Shown piece by piece: positions 1-5,226 of a stretch of 5,226 nucleotides of DNA. This DNA is from an uncultured Rhodospirillales bacterium. GTDB lineage: Bacteria; Pseudomonadota; Alphaproteobacteria; Acetobacterales; Acetobacteraceae. The stretch lies in the NCBI GenBank assembly GCA_903928045.1, contig CAIYPH010000566.1, positions 1 to 5,226 of the forward strand. Reading direction: 5' to 3'. The translations under genes and the position numbers were made by a program. The notes beneath the pieces are model-generated. The model was not told where the DNA came from. It saw only the letters and a list, made by a program, of their open reading frames with translations, and did not search any database. The first letter of the stretch is position 1. Each line of letters opens with the position of its first letter.

Positions 1-729
1 GGAGAGGAAGGCCGGCTTCTGGCTGTCGTCGATCTCGCCGATGAACTCCACCGCGTCGCCTTCCAGCAGCGGGGCGATCACCTCGGCGTAGTATGGCGCG
101 TCTTCCTCGCCCACCTTAGCCGCCACCACCAGTTTCACCCCCGCCGCCGAGGCAATGCGGATCGCTGCCTCGATGCCCTTTTCCGGGGAGATGCGGCCGA
201 GGAAGGCGAAATAGTCCTGCCCGTCAGCCACCGGGCGCAGCAGATCGCGCGGCATGCCGTGCAGGATGGTCGCGGCGTAGTTGAGATGCGGCATGGGCAC
301 GCGCTGCCGATCGGAGATCGAGACCAGCGGCACCTCAGGGAACAGGTCGTAGATCTGCGGAATCCAGCCCTGATCCAGCCGCCCGTGCAGGGTGGTGAGG
401 AACGGCGTGCTTTGCCGGGTGAAGACGGAGAAGGGGTGGAAATCGATGTGGAAATGCAGCACGTCGAACTGGTCAGCCTGGCGGCGCACCAGCTCGACCA
501 TGCGGGCATAGGGGGCGTTGTTGTATTCGAAATTGCGCGCGAAACGCTCGCCCTGGGCGCGCATCGGCACCAGCTTGGCCGAGGTCCGGCTGTCGCCGGT
601 GGCGAACAGGGTGACGTCGTGGCCCATGCCGACCAGTTCCTCGGTCAGCCAATGGACCACGCGCTCGGTGCCGCCGTAGCGGAGCGGCGGCACGGATTCG
701 AAGAGCGGGGCGATTTGGGCGATGCGCAT
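1..729 (-). CDS. Glycosyltransferase family 4, 3' end cut off by window edge
   Basis: Translating the minus strand from the ATG at 729-727 gives 243 uninterrupted residues reaching the window edge. The N-terminus MRIAQIAPLFESVPPLRYGG followed by TERVV is the glycine-rich nucleotide-sugar transferase start typical of GT4 (GT-B fold) enzymes. An acceptor-side segment VLHFHIDFHPF lies at about 90-100 and TLHGRLDQGW at 113-122. FLGRISPEKGIEAAIRIA at about 176-192 marks the start of the C-terminal, donor-binding Rossmann domain. Family members usually run about 340-380 residues, so roughly the last third, including the expected E-x7-E donor motif, lies outside the window. By family it is a cytoplasmic or membrane-peripheral enzyme moving a sugar from an NDP- or GDP-sugar to a glycan, lipid or small-molecule acceptor. 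The exact sugar and acceptor cannot be read here. No strong Shine-Dalgarno precedes the start. It lies 32 bp downstream of the hydrolase gene on the same strand, so co-transcription is likely. Confidence 0.9.
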   Translation of the reverse strand, partial: MRIAQIAPLFESVPPLRYGGTERVVHWLTEELVGMGHDVTLFATGDSRTSAKLVPMRAQGERFARNFEYNNAPYARMVELVRRQADQFDVLHFHIDFHPFSVFTRQSTPFLTTLHGRLDQGWIPQIYDLFPEVPLVSISDRQRVPMPHLNYAATILHGMPRDLLRPVADGQDYFAFLGRISPEKGIEAAIRIASAAGVKLVVAAKVGEEDAPYYAEVIAPLLEGDAVEFIGEIDDSQKPAFLS

Positions 730-761
730 GGATGCTGGCTACGCCTGAGTTGTGGCGGCGG

Positions 762-1547
762 TCAACGTTGCGCCACCAGGGCCAGCACGCGCCGTATCGC
801 CTCGGCCCGCGCCGCGTCGTCACCGCCGACATGAACGCTGTGGTCGGCGTTCTGGCTGGTGGGGATGTTCTGCATCACCCGAATTGGCACCGGGGCGTCG
901 AAATCATGATAGGCGCCGGGGAAGCCGGTGAGGCTGACCCCCGGCGCGCGGGAGGCCAACTCTCGGCAGGGGGCGATCGGCGTCCAGTCATCCGCCTCGC
1001 CATGGAGGATGGCGAGGGGCGCGGCGGGCGCCCGGGTCGTGCTCGCCGCAAAGCCGCGGCAGCCCGGGTAGAAGGCGATGAAGCGGCGGATCAGCCCGGC
1101 CGGCAAATCCGCCCGCCCCGCGCTGGCGGTGGCCAGCACCGTCGAGCCGCCATCGGACCAGCCGAGCATCACCACGCCCGCCTTCGCACTCGGCTCGGTC
1201 GCGGCGAGATACTGCGCGGCAGCGATGGCATCCTGCCGGCGTAGACCGGAGGCGGTGGCCACCCGCTTCGTCTCACGGCACTGCGAGCCGAGCCCGCGCG
1301 ACGCGAAGCTGTTGGGAAACAAGACGACATGCCCCGCATCGGTGAGGATCTTGCGCCACATCGCATCGCGGGACGGGAAGGGGCCACCGCAACCATGCAG
1401 CGCCACCACCGCCGGGCCGCGCGGCTCACCTTCGGGTCGAAACACCTCCCCCTGCAGGGTGATCCCCTCCGGCCCCGGGAAGTACACCGGCTCCGCCCGC
1501 GCCGCACCCGCCGCCAGCAGCACCAAGATCATCAGCACATTACGCAT
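762..1547 (-). CDS. Secreted dienelactone hydrolase-like alpha/beta hydrolase
   Basis: This complete 261-residue protein starts at the ATG at 1547. An in-frame TGA lies five codons upstream, so no longer start is possible. Residues 1-18 (MRNVLMILVLLAAGAARA, then EP) look like a Sec signal peptide with an A-x-A cleavage site, suggesting a periplasmic or secreted enzyme. LHGCGG at 50-55 fits the oxyanion-hole turn. GWSDGG at 129-134 is the nucleophile elbow with Ser131. HGEADDWTP at 182-190 supplies an acid, Asp186 or Asp187, and AYHDFD at 212-217 supplies His214. Order and spacing match the dienelactone hydrolase family. Classical dienelactone hydrolases use cysteine as nucleophile, so the serine here points to a general esterase- or peptidase-like activity; the substrate is unknown. 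Cysteines at 53, 90, 163 and 194 could form disulfides in the periplasm. The gene diverges from the ABC transporter gene and precedes the glycosyltransferase gene. Secretion, substrate class and disulfides are inferences. Confidence 0.88.
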   Translation of the reverse strand: MRNVLMILVLLAAGAARAEPVYFPGPEGITLQGEVFRPEGEPRGPAVVALHGCGGPFPSRDAMWRKILTDAGHVVLFPNSFASRGLGSQCRETKRVATASGLRRQDAIAAAQYLAATEPSAKAGVVMLGWSDGGSTVLATASAGRADLPAGLIRRFIAFYPGCRGFAASTTRAPAAPLAILHGEADDWTPIAPCRELASRAPGVSLTGFPGAYHDFDAPVPIRVMQNIPTSQNADHSVHVGGDDAARAEAIRRVLALVAQR

Positions 1548-1549
1548 GT

Positions 1550-1591
1550 TTGACCCACGTCATTCCCGCGTCACCAAGATTGCGCCATGAT
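1550..1591 (+). promoter_or_regulatory. Putative CRP/FNR/FixK-type operator plus -10 box for the ABC transporter gene
   Basis: Positions 1550-1563 read TTGAC-CCAC-GTCAT, a dyad matching the general TTGA(C/T)-N4-(G/A)TCAA site of the CRP/FNR/FixK superfamily at all but the last base. Its centre is 1556.5. A class II activated promoter places such a site at -41.5, which predicts a start at 1598 and a -10 hexamer at 1586-1591. Those bases are CATGAT, a 4 of 6 match to TATAAT. No good -35 box sits at the usual spacing, as expected for an activator-dependent promoter. The site lies 3-16 bases upstream of the divergent hydrolase start, so it could also block leftward expression. The dyad is seen directly; the regulator and function are inferred. 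Confidence 0.35.
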
Positions 1592-1632
1592 GATGGACAA
1601 TACGACGCCCTCCTCCTGCAGACAGGCAATCC

Positions 1633-3405
1633 GTGACCGTCTCCATGACCCGCTTCCAGGCCCGCCCGCTGGCGTTCCTGTTCCACTACGTGAACCGTCA
1701 TCGCACCGGCCATGTCATCATCCTCACCGCCGTGGTGCTGGCGGTGGTGTGCTCGGTGCTGACCCAGTACGGGCTGAAGGCGCTGATCGACGTGGTTTCG
1801 CGCGGCCGCGAGGCGCCGGGGGTGGTTGAGGCCTCCTGGCGCGCCTTCGCGGTTCTCTGCGGGCTGATCGCGGCGGATAACTTCCTTTGGCGCATCGCCG
1901 GCTTTACGGTGGCCCGGGTGTTCGTGCGCGTCACCGGCGATGTGCGGGCGGATTTGTTCCTCCACCTCACCGGCCATTCGCCGAGCTACTTCTCCGAACG
2001 CCTGCCCGGCACCATGGCCAGCCGCATCACCGCCACCTCCAACGCGACGTTCCAGACCGAGAGCACCGGCACCTGGAATGTCATCCCCCCCTGCCTCGCC
2101 GTCGTGCTGGCGATCGTGCTGATCGCCTCGGTGAACCCGCTGATGGCCGCCGCCCTCGCCGGGGTGAGCGCCGTGATGGCCGGCATCGTGTTCTGGCTGG
2201 CCGAGCGCGGCACCCCGATCCATCGCAATTTCGCCACCCATGCCGCGGGTGTCGATGGCGAGATGGTCGATATCATCTCCAACATGCATGTGGTCCGTGC
2301 CTTCGGCGCCACCTTCCGCGAGCACACCCGCCTCAACGGGCGGATCGACGGCGAGATGGCGGCGCGGCGCAAGAGCCTGTTCTACCTCGAAAAACTCCGC
2401 CTGCTCCACGCGGTGATGACGGCGCTGATCACCGCCGGGCTGCTCGCCTGGGGCGTCATCATGTGGCAGCGCGGCGAAGCCTCGGCCGGCGACATGGTGC
2501 TGATCTGCTCGCTCGGCTTCACCATCCTGCACGGCACGCGGGACCTCGCGGTCTCCCTGGTCGATCTCACCCAGCAGGTCGCGCGGCTGGAAGAGGCGAT
2601 CACCTCGCTGCTGACGCCGCATGAACTGCCCGACGCCGCCAACGCGCTCACCCTGCCGCACGGGCCGGGCCGCGTCACCTTCGAGCATGTCCGCTTCGGC
2701 TATCCCGGGCGTGAGCCGGTGCTGAATGATTTCTCGCTGATCATCGAGCCCGGCCAACGCGTCGGCCTGGTGGGCGCCTCGGGCGCCGGAAAATCCACCA
2801 TCATCGCCCTCCTGCAACGCTTCTATGACGTGCAGAAGGGCGCCGTGCGGATCGATGGCGAGGACATCACCGAGATCACCCAGGAAAGCCTGCGCGCCAT
2901 GCTGGCGATCGTGCCGCAGGATATCTCGCTGTTTCACCGCACCATCCTGGAAAACCTGCGCTACGCCCGCCCCGACGCCATCGAGGCCGACGTGCTGGCC
3001 GCCGCCACCACCGCCCGCTGCCGCGAATTCATCGAGGCACTGCCGGAAGGGTTCGACACTATGGTGGGCGATCGCGGCGTGAAGCTCTCGGGCGGTCAGC
3101 GCCAGCGCCTCGCCATCGCCCGCGCCCTGTTGAAGGACGCGCCGATCCTGCTGCTCGACGAAGCCACCTCCGCGCTCGACAGCGAGTCCGAGCAGGCGAT
3201 ACAGCAGGCGCTCGACATCCTCATGCGCGGCCGCACCACGATCGCGATTGCCCATCGGCTCTCCACGCTGAAGAACTTCGACCGCATCGTGGTGATGGAT
3301 CGTGGCCGGGTGATCGATGACGGGCCGCCCGACGTGCTGTCCAATCGGCCAGGCCCTTATCGCGACCTGCTGATGAAGCAGATGATGTCGACGGACGGCA
3401 CCTGA
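1633..3405 (+). CDS. ABC exporter half-transporter, membrane domain fused to ATPase
   Basis: This 590-residue protein has the layout of a type I (ABCB/MsbA-like) exporter subunit. About six membrane helices are visible, near 27-48, 70-92, 149-168, 170-190, 257-278 and 284-305. The cytoplasmic ATPase begins around 345. All ATPase motifs are intact: A-loop Tyr357, Walker A GASGAGKST at 381-389, Q-loop Gln429, signature LSGGQ at 485-489, Walker B ILLLDE at 505-510 with catalytic Glu510, D-loop SALD at 513-516 and H-loop His541. It should therefore bind and hydrolyse ATP, working as an inner-membrane homodimer or with a partner encoded elsewhere. The cargo (lipid, glycan, peptide or drug) cannot be read from the sequence. 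The start is either GTG at 1633, with a weak AGG 7 bases upstream, or ATG at 1645, four codons in; an in-frame TGA at 1591 excludes anything much longer. It is transcribed away from the hydrolase and glycosyltransferase genes, which could link it to glycan or lipid export, but that is speculative. Confidence 0.93.
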   Translation: MTVSMTRFQARPLAFLFHYVNRHRTGHVIILTAVVLAVVCSVLTQYGLKALIDVVSRGREAPGVVEASWRAFAVLCGLIAADNFLWRIAGFTVARVFVRVTGDVRADLFLHLTGHSPSYFSERLPGTMASRITATSNATFQTESTGTWNVIPPCLAVVLAIVLIASVNPLMAAALAGVSAVMAGIVFWLAERGTPIHRNFATHAAGVDGEMVDIISNMHVVRAFGATFREHTRLNGRIDGEMAARRKSLFYLEKLRLLHAVMTALITAGLLAWGVIMWQRGEASAGDMVLICSLGFTILHGTRDLAVSLVDLTQQVARLEEAITSLLTPHELPDAANALTLPHGPGRVTFEHVRFGYPGREPVLNDFSLIIEPGQRVGLVGASGAGKSTIIALLQRFYDVQKGAVRIDGEDITEITQESLRAMLAIVPQDISLFHRTILENLRYARPDAIEADVLAAATTARCREFIEALPEGFDTMVGDRGVKLSGGQRQRLAIARALLKDAPILLLDEATSALDSESEQAIQQALDILMRGRTTIAIAHRLSTLKNFDRIVVMDRGRVIDDGPPDVLSNRPGPYRDLLMKQMMSTDGT

Positions 3406-3415
3406 TCGAGGCTGC

Positions 3416-3445
3416 TTGCCAAACCGTTCCCGGCGCGCCTAGGAT
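3416..3445 (+). promoter_or_regulatory. Putative sigma70-type promoter for the MFS/RraA operon
   Basis: TTGCCA at 3416-3421 matches the -35 consensus TTGACA at 5 of 6 positions. TAGGAT at 3440-3445 matches TATAAT at 4 of 6, with an 18-base spacer. Transcription would begin near 3452, leaving a leader of about 72 bases before the MFS start. This suggests the MFS gene is not simply read through from the ABC transporter gene. It is a pattern match only. Confidence 0.4.
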
Positions 3446-3455
3446 TTCGGCAATC

Positions 3456-3481
3456 AACGATCGTGCCTCGGCGGCATCGTT
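3456..3481 (+). promoter_or_regulatory. Imperfect hairpin in the MFS gene leader
   Basis: AACGA (3456-3460) and TGCC (3464-3467) pair with GGCA (3473-3476) and TCGTT (3477-3481). This gives nine base pairs with a three-base bulge (TCG) and a five-base loop. There is no run of T after it, so it is a poor intrinsic terminator. It begins a few bases after the predicted transcription start and could be a leader structure, a protein-binding site, or a weak end signal for the ABC transporter transcript. Confidence 0.3.
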
Positions 3482-3500
3482 CGCTTTGCCTCCCTGAGCA

Positions 3501-3517
3501 CGGCAAATGCCGGGAGG
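3501..3517 (+). promoter_or_regulatory. Palindrome CGGCA-AA-TGCCG next to a strong Shine-Dalgarno
   Basis: GGAGG at 3513-3517 lies six bases before the ATG at 3524 and is the best ribosome binding site in the window; it fixes the MFS start. Directly upstream, 3501-3512 form CGGCA-AA-TGCCG, a dyad with 5-bp arms and a two-base centre. That centre is too tight for a stable RNA hairpin, so if the dyad matters it is more likely a DNA operator. The ribosome binding site is well supported; the operator idea is weak. Confidence 0.55.
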
Positions 3518-3523
3518 ATAACG

Positions 3524-4942
3524 ATGGCCGCAAACGGTCACGCCGACGCCGCAGCCGATGCCCGCAATGATGCCGGGGCCTACCTCATCTCGGGCCGCAT
3601 CGACCGGTTGCCCCTTACACGGGTCCACTGGGAATTGGCGATACTGGTCGAGATCACCTGGGGTTTCATCATCGTCGATACCGATGGCATCGGCGCCCGT
3701 CTCTACCCCTTCGTCTGGCGGCCACTTGGCCTCATCACCAACACGCAATATGCGGTGATCCAGGCGTTGCAGGTCGGGCTCGGGGTGCTGCTCGGCACCT
3801 ATTTGATGAGTTTCGTGGCCGACAAGTATGGACGACGGCCGGCCATTCTGCTGTCCACCGCCCTGGCCGGCATTTGCCTCTGCCCCTTCGCCTTCGTCAC
3901 CGATTTCGTGCCCCTCGTGCTGTTCTCCGTGCTCAGCACGCTGGGCGTCGGCGGCATCGTCGCCACCCATGCGGTGTATCTCTCGGAGATGACGTCGCAT
4001 TCCGTGCGCAACAAGACGATGCTGACCTCCCAGGCCAGCACTGCCATCGTCGGCGTGTTCATCGCGCTGGCCGCCAGCAAGATGATGCCGAAGGAGTTCG
4101 GCCTGTGGCGGGAATTCGTTTGGCTGGGCGTGGTGATCCAGGTCTTCATCCTGCTGCCGCTGCTCTATTTCCGCCTGCCCGAATCCCCCCGCTGGCTCGA
4201 AGCCCATGGGCGGCATGACGAGGCGGACAGCGTGCTGCGCAAGCTCGAGCGCCGCATCGCTGCCATCACCGGCCCCCTCCCGCCAGCCGACCCCACGCCG
4301 CGCGTCGTCGGCCGCGCGGCCAAGGGGCAGCTGCTGGAGATCATCACGAACCCCGAATACCGCGGCCGCAGCATCCTCATCCTCGTCTGCTGGCTGCTGG
4401 CCTATCCCGGCATCGTCTATGGCCCCGGCGCCTTCCTGCTGGTTTACATGGTGGACCATGGCTGGGAGGGCGAGCACGTCTTCCAGCTTTCGATGTTCGC
4501 CTCGATGGTCACCTTCTGCGCCTTCATGTTCAACGCCTGGCTGGGTGAGCGGGTGGAGCGGAAAGACGTACTGTTCGTCGCCGCCGTGCTGTTCTCGGTG
4601 GCCTGGGCGATCATGTGGATTTCGCCGACGGTGCCGGGCTTCATCATCGGCGTGTGCATGTATCGCATCGGCACCTCGCTGTTCCTCTTCAACCTCTACA
4701 ATTACACAGCGATCGCCTTCCCCACCCGCATCCGTTCCGTCGCCTTCGCCTGGACCGATGGGCTCGGCCATCTCGGCGCCTGGGCCGGCGTCACCTCGCT
4801 CGGCCCGCTCTATGGCATCGGGCCGAACCATCTCGGCTGGATCGCCTTCATCGTCATCCCCGGGGCCCTGCTTCCGGGCGTCCTGATCAAGATCTTCGGC
4901 ATCAAGCAGTCCGAGCGGGTGCTGGAGGAGGTGGCGAAGTAG
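3524..4942 (+). CDS. Major facilitator superfamily transporter, 12 TM
   Basis: This complete 472-residue inner-membrane protein starts at an ATG with GGAGG six bases upstream. Twelve hydrophobic segments can be placed at about 36-55, 76-98, 107-125, 128-150, 166-186, 197-216, 284-305, 320-340, 348-367, 370-392, 405-428 and 435-456. A hydrophilic central loop spans about 217-283. The loop 2-3 signature is ADKYGRRP (99-106), YLSEM occurs at 152-156, PESPRWL at 219-225 opens the central loop, and FPTRIRSVA at 399-407 is the second-half counterpart. These motifs are typical of the sugar-porter and metabolite:proton symporter branches of the superfamily. Asp52 and Asp54 near helix 1 could take part in proton coupling. 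It most likely imports a small organic solute with protons. The RraA-family gene that follows after 60 bp suggests an organic acid or its precursor as substrate, but specificity cannot be read directly. Confidence 0.92.
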   Translation: MAANGHADAAADARNDAGAYLISGRIDRLPLTRVHWELAILVEITWGFIIVDTDGIGARLYPFVWRPLGLITNTQYAVIQALQVGLGVLLGTYLMSFVADKYGRRPAILLSTALAGICLCPFAFVTDFVPLVLFSVLSTLGVGGIVATHAVYLSEMTSHSVRNKTMLTSQASTAIVGVFIALAASKMMPKEFGLWREFVWLGVVIQVFILLPLLYFRLPESPRWLEAHGRHDEADSVLRKLERRIAAITGPLPPADPTPRVVGRAAKGQLLEIITNPEYRGRSILILVCWLLAYPGIVYGPGAFLLVYMVDHGWEGEHVFQLSMFASMVTFCAFMFNAWLGERVERKDVLFVAAVLFSVAWAIMWISPTVPGFIIGVCMYRIGTSLFLFNLYNYTAIAFPTRIRSVAFAWTDGLGHLGAWAGVTSLGPLYGIGPNHLGWIAFIVIPGALLPGVLIKIFGIKQSERVLEEVAK

Positions 4943-5002
4943 GGGCCTTGCGAAACCCTCCGCTCTGTCCGACCCTTCGCCCATCCACATGGGGAAACCA
5001 TC

Positions 5003-5226
5003 ATGGCCAAAAACTCCGACGACAAACTCTTCGCCGAACTGCGCAAGATCGATACGCCGACCATCACCAACGTGGTCGCCACCTACCCGAAGAACCCGCT
5101 CTGCCTCGGGCTCTACAACCCCTGGACCGAAAACTGGTACACGAACAACACGCTCTCGTGCTGGTATCCACAGCTGGGGCCTATCGCGGGCTACGCGGTG
5201 ACATGCACTTACGGTCTGCCCGATCC
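5003..5226 (+). CDS. RraA-family protein (HMG aldolase-like), 3' end cut off by window edge
   Basis: Reading from the ATG at 5003 gives 74 complete codons with no stop before the window edge. GGGGA at 4991-4995 is a fair Shine-Dalgarno seven bases upstream. The start MAKNSDDKLFAELRKIDTPT and following ITNVVATYP match the N-terminal helix of RraA-like proteins, where D-T-(P/A)-T-I-x-(N/D) is common. GYAVTCTYGLPD at 63-74 matches their first core strand (G-x-A-x-T). Between these is an extra Trp/Tyr/Asn-rich segment, about residues 32-60, with Cys34 and Cys53, not found in the short E. coli RraA. The family includes divalent-metal-dependent 4-hydroxy-4-methyl-2-oxoglutarate/oxaloacetate aldolases of aromatic-acid catabolism, the RNase E inhibitor RraA, and proteins once misnamed dimethylmenaquinone methyltransferases. 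The catalytic Arg-Asp region lies beyond the window, so activity cannot be confirmed. Its place after an MFS transporter favours a catabolic enzyme over an RNase E regulator. Confidence 0.78.
   Translation, partial: MAKNSDDKLFAELRKIDTPTITNVVATYPKNPLCLGLYNPWTENWYTNNTLSCWYPQLGPIAGYAVTCTYGLPD

Larger units (their letters stand above)
3416..3506. repeat. Four TTGCC/GGCAA half-sites in alternating orientation
   Basis: The five-base word TTGCC occurs at 3416-3420 and 3486-3490. Its reverse complement GGCAA occurs at 3449-3453 and 3502-3506. The second pair extends to TTTGCC (3485-3490) and GGCAAA (3502-3507), a 6-bp inverted repeat with 11 bases between the arms. The first copy overlaps the proposed -35 box. 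Such phased half-sites could be operators for a regulator of the MFS/RraA operon, or the last pair could form an mRNA hairpin. The repeats are visible; their function is inferred. Confidence 0.35.

Noticed and set aside
730..761. Possible separate promoter for the glycosyltransferase gene
   Set aside because: The 32-base gap is too short for a full promoter with leader and shows no recognisable boxes; any promoter would have to lie inside the hydrolase gene.
259..834. Plus-strand open frame opposite the glycosyltransferase gene
   Set aside because: Its translation has no family resemblance, and the minus-strand frame gives an unmistakable GT4 protein across the same bases.
1587..1829. An 80-codon frame starting at ATGATGATG just upstream of the ABC gene
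   Set aside because: It is out of frame with the ABC gene, overlaps it by about 200 bases, is Pro/Arg-rich as expected of a shadow frame, and has no ribosome binding site. A leader peptide cannot be excluded but has no support.
1540..3255. A 571-codon open frame on the minus strand opposite the ABC transporter gene
   Set aside because: Same low-complexity Gly/His/Asp/Gln composition and no motifs. It also overlaps the hydrolase start, while the plus strand encodes a complete ABC transporter with every expected motif.
3221..4990. A 589-codon open frame on the minus strand opposite the MFS gene
   Set aside because: It is rich in Asp, Glu, His, Gly and Gln with no recognisable fold or motif, a usual by-product of the complementary strand of a GC-rich gene. 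The plus-strand MFS protein has clear family motifs and a strong ribosome binding site.
4943..5002. Possible terminator or promoter between the MFS gene and the RraA-like gene
   Set aside because: I saw no stable hairpin with a T-run and no convincing -35/-10 pair in these 60 bases, which fits the two genes sharing one transcript.
4989..5201. A 70-codon frame starting at the ATG at 4989
   Set aside because: It is the +1 shadow of the RraA-like gene; its Ser/Thr/Arg-rich translation resembles no family, whereas the ATG at 5003 gives a clear RraA N-terminus.
1..5226. Mobile element, CRISPR array, tRNA or phage-related content
   Set aside because: No transposase or integrase frames, no terminal inverted repeats, no regularly spaced repeats and no tRNA-like cloverleaf were seen; coding density and composition look uniform across the window.

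Overview
This is a GC-rich window from a bacterial chromosome. It holds five protein-coding genes in two divergent groups. Third-position G/C is strongly preferred. Gene types and protein style suggest an alphaproteobacterium, perhaps of the Acetobacteraceae/Rhodospirillales kind. That placement is an inference from composition and general familiarity; no rRNA or marker gene is present to confirm it.

Left half, minus strand: a secreted alpha/beta hydrolase of the dienelactone-hydrolase type (762-1547) is followed after 32 bp by a family-4 glycosyltransferase (1-729). The window edge removes the C-terminal part of the glycosyltransferase. The two are probably co-transcribed leftward. An 85-bp divergent spacer (1548-1632) separates them from the rightward genes. 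It contains a near-perfect CRP/FNR/FixK-type dyad (TTGAC-N4-GTCAT). A -10-like hexamer lies exactly where a class II activator promoter for the rightward gene would need it.

Right half, plus strand: a full-length type I ABC exporter half-transporter (1633-3405) carries a membrane domain and ATPase on one chain, with all nucleotide-binding motifs intact. A 118-bp spacer follows (3406-3523). It carries a plausible sigma70-type promoter, an imperfect hairpin and four copies of TTGCC/GGCAA in alternating orientation. Next is a 12-TM major facilitator superfamily transporter (3524-4942) with a strong Shine-Dalgarno. After 60 bp comes the start of an RraA-family protein (5003 to the window end), related to 4-hydroxy-4-methyl-2-oxoglutarate aldolases. 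The MFS gene and the RraA-like gene look like the start of an uptake-and-catabolism operon for an organic acid or related small molecule. The ABC exporter appears to be a separate transcription unit.

No RNA genes, insertion sequences, CRISPR arrays, attachment sites or phage-type genes were seen. The genes are intact apart from the two cut by the window edges, and all belong to known families. I do not see strong evidence of a new biological system. The regulatory architecture of the two spacers and the unusual N-terminal segment of the RraA-like protein are the points most worth a second look.
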